In this document: positions 21,663 to 35,787 of the stretch, one piece after another
Layout: the number at the start of each line of letters is the position of its first letter
How positions within the stretch are numbered: position 1 is the stretch's first letter
DNA from: Liolophura sinensis
Lineage: Eukaryota; Mollusca; Polyplacophora; Chitonida; Chitonidae
Direction of reading: 5' to 3'
DNA: 64,000 nt
NCBI RefSeq assembly: GCF_032854445.1
Contig: NC_088302.1
Location: 28,744,330-28,808,329 of the forward strand
Program-made: the position numbers and the translations under genes
Notes under the pieces: generated by a model
Database searches by the model: none
Told to the model about the DNA's origin: nothing
What the model saw: only the letters and a program-made list of their open reading frames with translations

Positions 21663-24600
21663 CTGCAAAATGACAAAATGTAATTGTACAAGATTTTCCC
21701 ATACAGCCATTTCCAATAGATTGGCATGCTCACAGTCTAGACACAGAAGTATCGAATTTATGATTGGCCAGCTCACTTAATGCATTGTGAAATTGGTAAG
21801 CCCAGGTAAAAAACCAACCTCAGTAGGTTTTTTTTGCTCCGACTCCATGTACTGAAGGCCATTAAAGGGACTCAAATTGTCCTTGCTTAATGCGCAGCTT
21901 ATTTAATGTAGCTAAAGCCATTCACCATACAGGGTTTTATCTCATCTATGTAAGGAAAATCTACAAATCTTTCAGTTGATGGATTTTTTTTTTCACAATA
22001 AACATTTTGCTTATGATGTTAACAGACCAATTATTAGGATCACAACCTATCAGTCTGTTGTGTTCTATGACATACTCAAAATTACAGCTGTATCTTTTAT
22101 GTCCCGCTTAGCTCTGGGTCATTTCAAGCAGTGGCCACGCTTAACTTCATCGGCATGGTGCCTTTGTGACCAGAAGCAATCCAAGCCTGACTGAGATACG
22201 TATCTTAGTAATCAAGATTATACAAATTTGAAATTTGGTTTGGATATCATGCCTAGCATACCAGCTATCTTCATCAATACATCACTGAAAACTGATGACT
22301 GCATGCTTATCTCTTAAATGTTGCTGGCTTTATCCCCTATTTCTATAAATCTACCTTCATATTCCCTTGGGAACTTTTAATAAACACGTTTTGGAAATGG
22401 TCTTGATACTACTGAATACTTCCTCATGGTCTTTTAGTGGTATAAAATTTTAGACTAGAGGCTTAGATTTAGAGAATATGGGAATTGAGTACTGTCTAAA
22501 ACCAATTACATGTACACTTTGATACACACTGACAAATGTTTAATGACATTTTTTTCAAGTGAAACAAGTTCGATCCATGTATTTTTTTATGCACCCTATC
22601 ACACATGTACGTTTTTGTACGTGCAAACAAAAGCAGGTTTCATGGCTCAAATGCAAATGAACTAGGCAATTTAAAAATTACTTCAATACATTCATGAGAA
22701 TGCATAAATTTAAAACAGCTCAGAACAAAAAAAATCCTTGCCATCTCTCGATACATTGCAGCTCTTCCAATCATAATTCCTGGGGGCCTTTCTGAGGAAC
22801 AATAAACCTGTATGTCGTTACAGTTTTTGTCTTCATTTGCACTCAAAACTGACAGCATTTGATAAGATGCTCTAACTCCTAGACGAATTCTACTGCCCTT
22901 GGAAATTTGATGGGAAGGCAAAACGCATCAATACCTTAGCATGCTTTAGCTACACGTCCACAATTATCACCAAATTTGAGAAATAATTGCAGCTTGAGCA
23001 GCGGCGTAATCTTGGTTCTCATCAAGTCAGGTTGGTTAATGAGCAGGCTTGGAGTGGAGAGAAGACACTAATCAGCTTCAGATGAGCATGTGGCCTACTC
23101 TACATGTAGGTGTGCCACCTCACCCCACCCTCCAGGCCTCCCTCTCTGTCCGAACAGCAGCAGGTAATTAGGTGTGTATTACTTAATACTGCAGCTACCA
23201 TCTGGATATCTCTATTTGCAACCAGTTCACTCCATCAGTTAACAGCTACATATCATATATCTACCCACATTATCGGCTTACATCCCATATTTCTAATCAT
23301 TTCATGTGGATACTGGTCAGAAACATTGGTTTTACAAGCTGGTATAGCTACACAACAGATCTTATGTAGACATAACAGTGATAGGCAGATGTACTGTCAT
23401 ATGGGCTATTTCAGATCTAAATATGTGTGAAGTAACATCAATTTGCTTTTTACATATGCTAAAACTATCTCCTATCACTCTATAAAGTACAGATGCTGCC
23501 TAAAAAAAAAAAAAAAAAAATAATGTGTTTATAATGATGCCGTTTCATAAATTCAATTTAGTGCCCTGCTGGCAGTTTGCTCGCAAAGTCAGGTGCTTGA
23601 GTTGTGCTAGATTCTAGCCTCTCAAATCCAGAGTCCCGGCCGTGACCTAAGGTGCTTATTATTTCAACATCTACACTGATGTCTGGAAACTGATAAAAGT
23701 TCAATGCAGATCCACGCAAAATGATTCATTTAAGTCTGATGATACCCTTTCTAAGTCTGATGATACCCTTTCTAAGTCTACCCTTTCTAAGTCTGATGAT
23801 ACCCTTTCTAAGTCTGATGATTCTTCTAAAATTTGGGACAGGTATTAGTAGTGTTGAAAATAGAACATTACATTTCTGTACCAGCCTTTTGGAAAAGTAA
23901 AGATAAAAGTATGTTGTTCATTAGATGGTCTAACCATGTAAGAAAAAGAAAATATTCCTGCCAGAATTACATATATATTGGCTAAAATGAGTATACAAGG
24001 TTTCCCAAATTTTAGAAGAAATAGAGTATGTTTGAGATCATGCCTGAAGATGATAGCCACTGGCTTTGCCTGGGTGTCATATCACAGCTACATGTCCATT
24101 AGAGCTCAGAAGAAGCCTTGATAGTTAGTCTAAGCCACATATTTTCAGAATCTAGGGTCCAACTTTGAATAAAAATGAAGGCCGCTGGTGTAGAGAGTGT
24201 GAGTAATATAAGATATGTGGCAATGGCCAGTGAAAAGAAGTAATTGTGAACAGTTATCTTCTTGGATCACTAGTTCCCGTCTGTCACTGGCTTGTCCACA
24301 CATCAGTCAAAAGCCCAAGAAATATTGCCGCTTCACTCCATCAATAATTATTGCTCGTTAGATGGGATTCCCTGAGCTAGCTCAGCTAGGTTTGAAGCGG
24401 TACCAGGAAGTCGTTTTGTCTAGCCATAGATACAACCATCTGGGGTGCCATGGAAACAGGCGCTGGGAGAAAACTAACAATGGGGGTGATCAGAGAGGCA
24501 ACTTTAGCTTCCTGCCACGGATGCCTAATTATACACAAAGCTCTCACTTCACACCATTTATATACACTTACATACTGACTTTACGCCTAGAATGAACTTT

Positions 24601-24825
24601 TATGCAATGACCTGAATAATCTATGTCCAACAGGATTTCTACTTCCTTCTCTGTGAATCTGACAAGTTTAGCTTCCTGACAGAATACTGCGGTTGGATCA
24701 GATGTTTGGATGATACAGACACATTGTCATCATCAACAAGAAACATATTCTTTACCTGTTAAAACTGCAGCATTGGGATCGACACGAAAGACTTGCCAAG
24801 AAATGTAGGATACATATACATCACT
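21663..24825. other. Non-coding, with a short tandem repeat
   Basis: No recognisable exon apart from the weak candidate near 22.8 kb. A poly(A) tract lies at 23502-23520. Confidence 0.45.
23737..23824. repeat. Short tandem repeat, unit about 22 bp, 4-5 copies
   Basis: TAAGTCTGATGATACCCTTTC repeats, with one unit lacking GATGAT. Confidence 0.9.
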
Positions 24826-25142
24826 AGAGTGAGTGAGTGCTTAGGGTTTAACGTCGTACTTAACAATTTTTCAGTCAAATGACGACGAAGGAATCCTCAG
24901 AGTGCATGTTATGTGCCTCCTTGTTGCTGGACAGATTTCGACCACTCTTTCATCTAGTGCTGCTTCACTGGGACACCTTACCGAAGGCAAGTAAGCCATC
25001 ACACCCAAGCCACTATACTGATATGGGTGAACCAGTTGTTGCACTATCCCCTTCATGCTGAATGCCAAGCGAGGAAGTTACAACTTCTTTCACGATCTTA
25101 GGTCTGACTTGACCCAGGACGCTCTACCAACTGTGCTATGGG
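24826..25142 (-). mobile_element. tRNA-derived SINE, family B, internally deleted
   Basis: It carries GAGTGAGTGCTTAGGGTTTA, ACGTCGTACTTAACAATTTT and the rest of the body, but most of the B-box segment between TTGACCCAGGA and CGCTCTACCAACTGTGCTAT is missing, so this copy is probably inactive. Confidence 0.8.
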
Positions 25143-26282
25143 GCAGTTGTACATCAGTGGATAATCTGCAACTCTCTTGTAAAAATATGTATGAACATAG
25201 CATGTAGCGTACGCCAAAGCAGTAATCACATGGTACAGGATGGTTCTGCACCATTTTGTTGTACATGTGTGTGTACCAAACACATAATAATGGTTATTTA
25301 CAGCATCTATCTTGGCTTAATTTCAGATTATTTTTGATGCAAAATTACAATAGCTACAACCTGGAATGAAGAATGTTTCTGATATCCTGAAAATGTATGC
25401 GAAATAAGCAGAACTAAAAACTGCATTTTACTACATTTTACTAAAAATTGCATTCTACACTATATAGCAGGTCAATAACCTTGAAGAGAAAGGAAATGTA
25501 AGGAGCATGTGTTTCTTCACAGCATGCCCATAAAAAATCCAACGGTCCTCTCTTAACTGAAATCTGTAAAGAAGTTTACTGCATCTTCTTCTATGGAATC
25601 TCCCCTTATCACTCTTGGTCTCCAAAAAGAATGCCCCAATTCTTTGAGCTGCTGACAGTCCATTAAATTAAACTGAGTGCTTTATTGGAATACAATACTG
25701 CTTGGAATATGCACAATGTGGAGTGACAGTCTTACTAAATTGTGGCCATTCAAGCAGCTTGCTGGACTTAGAAAAGCCAAGATGGAAATAGCGCAATTTT
25801 CCAGAAGAGCCTTCTCCAAAGGCCAGGGCATCTCTACAACTCTCTCCAGTCCATTAGCCACTGTAATGGCCACTAAACACAACAGCCAATATACCCACTT
25901 AAGCAAAGGCTCTAAGTAGCAGTCTGTCGAGAAAAAGTGCCAAACTTTTCGCAGCATTAGTTGTCTTGAGTAGCAAAAGCAATACTACAGCTTTAGTCTT
26001 CATTCAAAATTGGCTTCAGCAGTATGTACTATAGCTAACTGACTTTAAATACATAAGCCGCACAGGGATAAAAAAAAAAAAATGAAATTCCAATGTGAAA
26101 CATCACAGATCAGTTTGATCCCGGATGTGAAAAAAAAAAAGAGCAGTTTGAAGCTGAAGCTGAAGCAGCAAGAGCTGGATTTGAACAAGCAATCTTTTTC
26201 AAAAACGAATCTTACAATTTTGACCTACATTACTGGTAACTTGGAATAATCCTGGTCAATGCAGTACCCATTATACCCTTGA

Positions 26283-26597
26283 AGTGAGTGACTAAGTGCA
26301 GTATTTCAGTCATGTGACGAGGAAGGAATCCTTAGGGTGTATGTCATGTGCCTCCTTGTTGCAGGACGGATTTCCACCACTCTTTTATCTAGTGCTGCTT
26401 CACTGAGACGACTTACCGAAGGCAAGTAAGCCGCCCGCCCGAGCCATTATACTGATACAGGTCAACCAGCTCTTGCACTATCCCTTTCATGCTGAACACC
26501 AAACGAGGAAGCTACAACTTTCTCTTTTAAAGTCTGTGGTGTGACACGACCCAGGTTTGATCCTGGATCTACCCCTCCTGAAGCGGACACTCTATTA
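26283..26597 (-). mobile_element. tRNA-derived SINE, family B, partial
   Basis: The tail side lost the AACGTCGTACTTAAC segment, while TATTTCAGTCATGTGACGAG through GAAGCGGACACTCTA is present. It ends inside the tRNA-like head. Confidence 0.8.
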
Positions 26598-26988
26598 TGC
26601 CCTTGGAACCTAGTTATTTGTAATTAAGGTATGAATTGTGTACTCAAATGGACTTTCTCACAAAACATACTTAAAATGCTCCAGTTTGTGAGAGGAGAGA
26701 CAGACTGACCATGCCATACCATATATGGTATGACCCACTAATGATGGACATATAAAAACCATCAATACTAAAAATTTTAATACATCCTGTCAGTATCAGT
26801 CACAAACTGTTATATACTGCAATTTAACTTTGAAACCCAATTCCAAAACAACCCTCTGCACACATTATCAAATAAAGCAACATACTTTATTCACCATAAA
26901 AACGGCACTGGTAATTGAATGGTAAAATTCCCCTTGCTGCTTTTCACAAAATGTGTAGAATGAAATGCTATATTACTGAAGACCTGAA

Positions 26989-27319
26989 GTGAGCAAGTGA
27001 GTGCTTGGCGTTTAACGTCGTACTTAACAATTTTTCAGTCATATGACGACGAACGAGTCTTTAGGGTGCATGTACGTGTAATGTGCAGCCTTGTTGCAGG
27101 ACAGATTTCCACCGCTCTCCAGTGCTGCTTCACTGAGACGACCTACCGAAGGCAAGTAAGTCGCCCCACACGAGCCATTACACTACTACAGGTCAACCAG
27201 TCGCTTTACTATCCCCTTAATGCTGAACGCCAAGCGACGAAGCTACAACTTCCTCTTTTAAAGTCTTACGAGTGACCTGACCCAGGATTGACCCTTGATC
27301 TACCGCTCCGGAAGCGGAT
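26989..27319 (-). mobile_element. tRNA-derived SINE, family B, head-truncated
   Basis: GTGAGTGCTTGGCGTTTAAC to GCTCCGGAAGCGGATG. It lacks the outermost head with the A box. It lies about 0.4 kb from the previous copy, in the same orientation. Confidence 0.82.
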
Positions 27320-29767
27320 GAAAATTTGAGGGGTGTGGTTAATCTCATTCCATGCAACTCACCTTACATTAGTCTGATGAAATAATTATCTACGCATTGT
27401 TTAACATAAACTGCTCATTAAGGCAATTAATAATAATATAATGTGTAGAAATTATTACAGCCCCAATATCTGCATGTTGGGTGAGTCATGCACCGATTTT
27501 GACAACTGAGCAGCATGATCATACGTGATCCTAAAAGAGCCTTAAACTGATCGGACTGAATTAGCTTGTTAAAATTATTAAAATGTGTCAACTCCTCAAT
27601 TTGCAAAATCCCCTTCTTTAAATGTTTGATGTCTGCACAAAGTCTGATATTAATTAGACTTATAAAATGCCCAGAACTGGTACAACTATAATATAATTAA
27701 ATTCCTTGTGAAGGAAAGTAATATATGCTAAACGTAATAAATTTCCAACGTTCCCTTCTTGATCATGATTGGGCACGAATATTAGAAAAAATGGACTTTT
27801 TAATAAAAAAAAAAAGGTTAACAGACAGACAGACACACAAACAGACCGGAAAGATGTTACATTTACTCCATCAACAAGGCTGGAAAAAAAATTATCAAGC
27901 TACAGTAAGTTTCATGAGTCATACGTTTTCAATGGAATTATGATTTGATGATGGTCAAATTATTTATCATAACATGAATCTAATATTAAACACCATAATT
28001 ACTTCTTCTTTGATTGCATTTGTTCATATACATTTTGTGTTAGTTAAACACCACTGATACATTGTACTTATGTACTTACACAGTATAATGGTATCCCTAA
28101 TTGCATAAGTGTAAACATCCATGTAGCATCAGACCTGGCAAGGATAAGAAACCATTCCTAGCCAATAACTGTCACACATAATTCCCGCTCGAAACATGTC
28201 TAGACACATACAAATATATGTACAGTGTTTATAAGTAAAACACATCATTATAGGTTTCACTGATGCATGTAAAAGAAATATAAATGACATTCTGTTTGAT
28301 ATTAGCTATTTCTTGGAAAGCAGGTATTTCCTATGGGTATACTGGTAGACATTAATCCAGTAAAAACAAGTATTGAATCACCATATCCAGAAATGATACC
28401 CAATTCCCACGTTATTCCAGAACTGTTAAAAGACAAGGTCAACAAAGGTTTATAACCTTGTCTAGCAGAAAGTTTATTAACCTCTTGTGAATTCAAAATG
28501 GCCATCAAGTAATTTTGGAAATTTTTTATGTATACATAAAGTTATTGCATTTAAACCCTCGTAGCCAGAAATTCTAGCCAACTGACCTATAAGGACTGCC
28601 ATATTTGAACAAGTCATGCGACTGAATAGATCATTTTGTTCAATTAGAATAATCAAAGTGCTCTGTCTCTGTTTGTAGTTCACTCTTGTTGTGACATGAA
28701 ATGGTCTAAGAATTCAAGATACCAAATGAGTGATAGTTATAATCTTCATGCGCACCATTCAAGTCCATGAGCACTGGTTCCCTTGAAGTGTTAATAAAGT
28801 TTTACAAGAGCAGGTGACATGCAATACTGCTAAGCAATGTATTGTAGGATCAAGAGCACACACTGGACACAATGCTTTGTACACTTCACTGTGCAGTGTA
28901 GCAGCCAGTGTCTCATTTCCACAATAAAACTCTGCTATCCAAGATGGCCGTCTGCAAGATACACACTGATATACATGCATACTTTCTCTTACCTAATGTT
29001 CAAGGTTACTGTTAAAAAGTAATTACCGGTTGATTTAAAATCTTGAATCCATCACCTTCTAACTTTGGTTAGAGTTCCATTTGTGTAGGCTTCCCCTTTT
29101 AAAGATGTTGAACACAGACTATTACCCCCCTATAAACTAGCCCTGTCTAGTCTATGTGTATGCTGATTGATTATGGCACGATGGTATATCAGCAAGACTG
29201 GCTGGATAAGATATATCGAGGTTGCCTACAGCTAATATCGTACATGCTCCAATGAAGCGCTCTTTAGTTCAGATCTCTAGGATCTATTGGAAGATGTACA
29301 TGAAGGGTTGTAGAAGTTAAACATGGGAAATTAAACCCATCAGCAATATAACCTAATGGTATTCACTGAAGACTGCACCTACTCTAGAGGAAATTGTGAC
29401 CTTGAATAAGACACTAAAGAACTGATTAATCACATTATGAAATCATGGTTGCACAAGCAAGCACGGGGTGCAATCTTCTTCATAAATCATTTGGCACCAT
29501 TAGCAGTGTCTTGATAAAACACACCACGCCAAGCACATAATCAACTCCACCATAATGGTGCTTTGAAGTGCACGATACCTAAAACACAGTCAGATGTTAG
29601 CAAATGTTTAAATGGGCTGATCTGAGTTGAAATTCACTGAACAGAACTGAAAGATTAACAACACTGAACCAGTTAAGAATACTGACACAAAACAAAAATA
29701 AAAAAGAGAAGAAAAGAAAAAAAAAATGTCAAAATGCCAAGACATCTTCAATGTATATATCTGTTGA
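27320..29767. other. Non-coding, nothing recognised
   Basis: AT-rich sequence without a supportable exon; short open frames only. Confidence 0.45.
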
Positions 29768-29921
29768 ATGAATTTTATTTATTTATTTATTTCATTGGTG
29801 TTTTACTCAGAAAGCTAGCACAATGGTGAGAAAATGGGCAGAGCACAGGGGAAATCCACGACTATCCGCAGGTTGCTGGCAGACCTTCCCACATACGGCC
29901 TGCGAGGAAGCCAGCATATAT
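29768..29921 (-). mobile_element. SINE family A fragment lacking the tRNA-like head
   Basis: TTTATTTATTTATTTCATTGG tail side, then GTGGAAATCCACGACTAT-like body, CGCAGGTTGCTGGCAGACCT and GAGGAAGCCAGCAT. It stops before the B-box region. Confidence 0.75.
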
Positions 29922-29967
29922 TGAATGAAGGGAAATGGCCATAGTGTAATACATATAATATGTATAG

Positions 29968-29983
29968 ATAATATATCTATCTA

Positions 29984-30039
<56 letters not shown>
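29968..30039. repeat. (TCTA)n(TA)n microsatellite
   Basis: Four TCTA-like units pass into a long uninterrupted TA run. Confidence 0.95.
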
Positions 30040-30040
<1 letters not shown>

Positions 30041-31217
30041 TCAATGAGCAGTTGAATTAAAGCCCCACTGTAATGTCTATATATATACAGTACAGCTCAG
30101 GCTAAAAGTCAAAACCAGGCAGGAGATTAGCGCATTCCTAGAAGCCTTGTAGACAGTTTGTAGAGTGGCTGTGGACAGTTTGTAGAGTGGCTGTGGAGAG
30201 CTCTGGGACAGACAGTCACCTGCAGATTCAGTGATACGTCCACGATGACTGGTCGCACACAAACGTGGTTGAGCATTGTTATGCCTATTCACTGGATGCG
30301 GATAGCTTATACGCCTATCGGTAAACATGTTTACCAGTTGTTGTTTTCTTTGGTTTGGACAGCAATGTTTTGGTGCTTACTGTACTTGTGCAAGAAAATA
30401 TTATGGGTGTTAGGCATCAACAGCATAGCGGACTATTGTAGGCTTAATTACACTACTCAGAAGTGTCATGCTAAAACCTGGAAGAAGTATCCAGCGTTAC
30501 AAGATTGAAGAATAATAGGCACATTTGGAGTAAACAATACTCACAAGCATCAAACTTTATTAACTGATACACACTGTATGGTTTTGAAAATCTTAAACAT
30601 GAGGAATAAATTATCTCTCAAAACTGCTGGTGCTGATTTCCCTATTTCTGCGTAAATCCCTCTTCTGTACGGCTTGTCGGTGGCAATTCGGTTAGCAAGT
30701 CTGTAGACAATTATTATTGTAAGCTAATATTGAAAACTTCATTTCGGGTTACTTGTTGAAAACACCAATAGCTGTGGCTAGGCTACGTGTCGGTTAGCCG
30801 GAAGTAGCCTACAGTGAAAGGTCTGCAGCTTGGTGATGCCCCATTCCGTCCGGGACTTACACGTTTTGAGTTGTTTTCTTTTAGTTCCTTTAATATGAGG
30901 CTCACATGATCCTGGCGGTAACATAAATGGATGATGTTAAAGGGTGTCCCCTTTATATAAATGTGACAAATGATAAGACATGAGCGTGAAGGATCATGCA
31001 AAGGCACGGCCACACAAGATTGCTGTCTGACTCTGCTGGGGCGATGCCCTCGGCGGGAAGTGCCTGGTATTGCACTTGCTTGATTCACAAGAAAACGAGT
31101 TTACTGTGAAATCTCTGTGGCAAGGTTCTATATTCCATAATATAAATATATATCAAAATTAGCAGGCCTATGCCGACCATCGACACCAGTAGAGGACTTC
31201 GACCACATACATGTATT
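30040..31217. other. Non-coding or unassigned
   Basis: The plus frame at 30245-30508 (87 codons, hydrophobic middle) and the minus frame at 31088-30783 (101 codons, with a GTAAGT donor-like site near 30860) are open, but neither resembles a known family and neither is paired with further exons. Confidence 0.3.
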
Positions 31218-31482
31218 TAATTTATTTATTAATTTATTTGACTGGTGTTTTACGCTGTACTCATGAATATTTCACTTATATGATGGCGGCCAGCAATATG
31301 GTGGAAGGAACCCGGGCAGAGCCTAGAGGAAACCCACAACCATCCGCAGGTTGCTGGAAGACTTTCCCACGTACGGCCGTAGAGGAAGCCAGCATGGACT
31401 GGACTTGAACTCACAGTAACCGCACTGGTGGGAGACTCCTGGGTCATTACGCTGCGCTAGCATGCTTACCAACTGAGCCACA
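31218..31482 (-). mobile_element. tRNA-derived SINE, family A, near full length
   Basis: TTTATTTATTAATTTATTTG tail, TACTCATGAATATTTCACTT, GGCGGCCAGCAATATGGTGG, TGGACTTGAACTCACAG (B box) and GCTTACCAACTGAGCCACAT (A box). A well-preserved minus-strand copy. Confidence 0.85.
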
Positions 31483-32264
31483 TATTTAAACCTTCAATCA
31501 AGTTGACAAACTGATTTTGTTGTTGCTCAGATAGGTTATACATTGCAAGATAAATTTTTCCGCCTAGTATATGGTTAGTATATTTTCACATAACTGAACA
31601 GACTATGACCGCACCTTCGTTATAAGGAATTTTATTCGTACCTTACAACAATAATCCTAAGCGCCTCAGAGGGTCTCTGACACAGCTCAGTAGACAGTTT
31701 GTCACGCGTCAGTAGAGCAATAATCAGTATTCGTAGTGCGCTACAAGGGGTAAACAACTGACTTTTAGTCTGAGCTGAACTGTATGTGTATTTACTGAAA
31801 TATTACCACAAAAGTTCACTTTTTTAAAGGATTGAACTGAAAACACACAATATTAAACACACTGATGAGATTCCATATTACACATATACATGTCTGTACA
31901 ACTGTAAGTAGACAATAGGACTTTATCGATCATTATGCCAACTGGTTGCCAACAAGGATTACAAAACCTTGATCAATTTACGAGAGAAGAGTTCTCAAAA
32001 CTTCTGGCAATGTATGAGTCACATTAATCTTTGTCCCAGGGAAACACACCGCCTTCCCTCGACCCCTACCCACACTCCCTCTTTCCTCATCTCACTGATC
32101 AACCTGGGAAGAAATGTGCCATGGATTCCATGAATACTGATTAGAAAAGAGCGAACCTCGGATCGTACAATGGTCTACAAAATTCCTCTAGTGGTCTCTA
32201 AATAACTCATTTTCTGCTAACCTACAGAAAAACACATGTGACCTCACAAAGGTGACCAGATAAA

Positions 32265-32880
32265 AAGACCAGCAAAAACCTGAGAATCCTGGAGAAATTT
32301 ATTATGTATTGCTGGATCTCTCTTGAGTCATTAATTCCACACATTTCAAATCCACTGAACTTTTCACCTGAGTTATTCTGCACTGTACAGAAGTACTAGT
32401 TTATATGACCTGTGTGTTTCAAATCCACTGACCTGAGTTATTCTGCAGTGTACAGAAGTACTAGTTTAAATGACCTGCGTGTTTCAAAACCACTGACCTG
32501 CATTATTCTGCACTGTACAGAAGTACTAGTTTAAATGACTTGTGTGTTTCAAATCCACTGACCTGAGTTATTCTGCACTGTACAGAAGTACTAGTTTATA
32601 TACTAGTTTATATGACCTGTGTGTTTCAAAACTACTGACCTGCGTTATTCTGCACTGTACAGATGCAGGTGATAAGAAAAAAGACCAGCAAAAACCTGAG
32701 AATCCTGGAGAAATTTATTATGTATTGTCTCTTGAGTCATTAATTCCACACATTTCAAATCCACTGAACTTTTCACCTGAGTTATTCTGCAGTGTACAGA
32801 GGTACTAGTTTATATGACCTGTGTGTTTCAAAACCACTGACCTGCGTTATTCTGCACTGTACAGAAGTACTAGTTTATTT
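32265..32880. repeat. Minisatellite, unit about 65 bp, nested in a larger duplication
   Basis: Units share GACCTGTGTGTTTCAAATCC, ACTGACCTGAGTTATTCTGC and TGTACAGAAGTACTAGTTTA. A longer block starting AAAAAGACCAGCAAAAACCT and including GGAGAAATTTATTATGTATT occurs at about 32262 and again at about 32680, so part of the array was duplicated with its flank. Confidence 0.9.
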
Positions 32881-34518
32881 TACCCGAAATATAGTGAACT
32901 CATGACAATCTGCACGGAGAAAATTACTTTGGACTTATATTTTTCAGGAATATATCCTATATACTTGTAAATATGAGAGAGTGATGCGAGAAAAATACAC
33001 TGGTTTGACTAGAACCAATGGTCCTCTACATCTGACATATACGCTTGCACCTTGTCAGAATGGTCTCACAGGAAGATTTGTGTCAAACACCAATATCAAG
33101 AGTTCTTAAAATTCGTGACTTTTTGCAAATGTCAAGAAAAAGAGCAATAATATAAAAATAAACATTTAAGAACAAACGGCTGGAAATATAAGGAATCAAT
33201 GTCCCCCGTTGTTGACTTAAAATCATGAATGGTCTAACGTCAGCAACAGCAGAGTAGGTGGATATGTGAGGACAAAATCGTGCTGGACTTGGAAGATGCC
33301 ACAGGCAACCCACAATCTCTACCAACAAGCTACCTGATCATGTATTACAGATGAGAGCTGTCTCTAAACAGACACTTCAAAACACCACTGGTCTGGTTCA
33401 CCTATCACACAATGGCTGTCCATCCAAGATGTCTGTGTAACATAACCCTGACAAAAGTAACCCTTGAACAGCCTAACAATTAACGACTGGACTGTGATCT
33501 ACGATCTATGCAGTCGAGAGCGTGTCAGGTTCTTCTGGAACATGCAGCAATGACGTGTCAACAGAGACGAGCAGCAGAGATAAGGACGAGAAAGAAAATC
33601 GCACAGAAATTGCACCACATGACTATATCGATTTTAGATTCGGACATAAGTAATAGGTTGTCAAGAAAAGAATGTGCTGAAGAATTGCGAGGTCCTTAGC
33701 CAGAAGTACGTCGCCATCCAGAGCCATTCAGGAAGTATCGACACCGAATGCAATACAAGCATGGTCAGTTAGACAGGAAATAGAGTTAATCTAATGCTCT
33801 GGTGTTTGCAGGGGAGGGAGGGTGGGAGGTTCCCACTCTGGGCCAAGACATCACTTTTGTGCTGGCCTCTGGCTGTCATATCAATGAACAGCTCTGTTAG
33901 ACTGCCTGGAAAGGCCCAATAAAAACAATTTGCTGGTAAAGCAAGCTTAGAGTGTCCTGACTTCATCAGTTCGCGATGATTGATTTCATTTGATTTTGGC
34001 CACGAGGGGAAAATTCCTCTACGATCCATGGGAAGTCTTCAACAAGAAGGATGAAGAGGACGTACTGCCTCCATAAAAATGCATGTAGTGCAGTCATGGG
34101 TATCTTCTGGGAGCAAAATGTTTTTGACTCCATGTGAACCCCTGCCTTTATTTTTGTAGGATGCAAAACAGGATACAGGATACCAATGTACAATGGCTAT
34201 GTCTAACCCGAGGCAGGAATTGACTCGTTACACAAAGGCTTTTATCCAGAAAACCATTGGCAGCTGCATTTCACTTGATGGCCAAGTGCATATCATTTGC
34301 TTAAGGTTGCCCTGAGGGTTGTAATATGTAGGTCAGTCAGGCTCCCACCATCAGTATAACTTTCCTGCAAAATGGGTTAACTGACTGATCCGTTGATTGA
34401 TGTCTTGATTAAGCAACCCCTTGAGACTGCTAGAAGAAAATATCAGATTTTAGTACTACATATATGTTTACGTTTGCATCATTTCAATTTATACCTAACG
34501 AACTAGACTGCAAGGACA
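32881..34518. other. Non-coding, nothing certain
   Basis: The 63-codon plus frame at 33508-33699 is rich in Arg and Lys but not recognised. The continuation near 33705-33783 is open to TAG. No consistent exon model. Confidence 0.35.
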
Positions 34519-34644
34519 GGGCCCAGTTTCACCATGTGGCTTACAACATTTTTTTATTGTACATTTGTCGTACGATATTCACTATTAACGTACCATTGTC
34601 CTATATACGTGATTATCGTAGATTTACAACAGCTTTGTGAAAAC
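34519..34644. mobile_element. Possible MITE copy, one end decayed
   Basis: The left end GGGCCCAGTTTCACCATG matches the end of the element at 44556-44690; the right end AGCTTTGTGAAAAC is only a loose inverted match. Several TTGTACATTTGTCGTACG-type short palindromes lie inside. Confidence 0.4.
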
Positions 34645-35516
34645 ATTGCCAATCAGGATATAATGGATTAAAAAAACAGCGACGCCAGTGGTATGCGTAA
34701 CACAAACAGCCATATTTAAACACATACTCCATGCAGCGCATGCGTGGGTCTCTACATTCGCTTTACATCAGTGCCACTACTAGCAAGTTTTGTACAGAAA
34801 TCTTGAACGATGTCGAGTTCATTAGGGTCACAGTGTTGAGGCAGGAAGTGATGTCACAATACACAAAATCTCTGTCTCAACTTTACTTTCTGTTAATACT
34901 TGATGCACATGCCTTCTCTTTATCTAAATTATGTTCAACGTGATCGTAACAATCACCTGACACTATTTTATTGATGAATTCTGATTATAGGCCCGTGCAA
35001 GGACACCAGTGGTGAGGCTAAGCCTAAATGAGAATACAGACGTGACAGACTACAAAGGTCAATATTGTCTAGTGGTGGTAGTGATGTAACGGGAGCTTAG
35101 AGAGCGACACATGCGCTCTACGGAGTAAGATTTATTAACAGTTCACGTATCACATGAAAATAATCTCTTAGTTAAACTGCATCCTGCAGTACAAATAAAG
35201 ATCTCTTGCTAGAATACTGTATGACACCATTATCAATGCCACTGTGGAAAACCTGGGAAATAAAACTGACTTTGATTGAACTGCTGTTTAATGCTGTCGC
35301 CAAAATTTTTTCACACACACGATGGAAGTCAAGTTTATGGATGGAGGATATCAGATTGCCTTGAGTACAACAAAAAACCCTCTTTCAAAAAATCAGGCAA
35401 ACCTACTCACTTTAAGCCCCAACTGTAAAAGCTATATCTGCATGATTAGAACCTACAGCCCCATCTGTTAAAACCTGACAGGCTTTAACTTAATTTGAGA
35501 TAACAAAAATCTAATT

Positions 35517-35787
35517 TTTATTTATTTATTTCACTGATTGCTGTTTTACGCTGTACTCAAGAATATTTCACTCATACGATGGCAGCCAGCATTACAGTGG
35601 GACGAAACCAGGCAGAGCCCAGGGGAAAACCCCCGACCATTCGCAGGTTGCTGGAAGACCTTCACATATACTGCTGGAGAGGAAGCCAGCATGAGCTGGA
35701 CCTGAACTCATAGCAACTGCATTGGTGACAGGCTTCTGGGTCATTACGTTGCATTAGCGCTCTAACCACTGAGCCACAGGAGCCCCT
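35517..35787 (-). mobile_element. tRNA-derived SINE, family A, near full length
   Basis: TTTATTTATTTATTTCACTG tail, GTACTCAAGAATATTTCACT, CGCAGGTTGCTGGAAGACCT, GCTGGACCTGAACTCATAGC and CTAACCACTGAGCCACAGGA head. Confidence 0.85.

Noticed and set aside
22640-22921. Minus-strand frame with an exon-like part (GSRIRLGVRASYQMLS...)
   Set aside because: The acceptor is poor and the donor (CATACAG/GTTTAT) is not close to consensus; the peptide is unrecognised. Kept only as a weak companion to the 21.6-kb block.
30783-31088. 101-codon minus frame with a GTAAGT site near 30860, as a first exon
   Set aside because: No promoter signal, no downstream exon and no family likeness.
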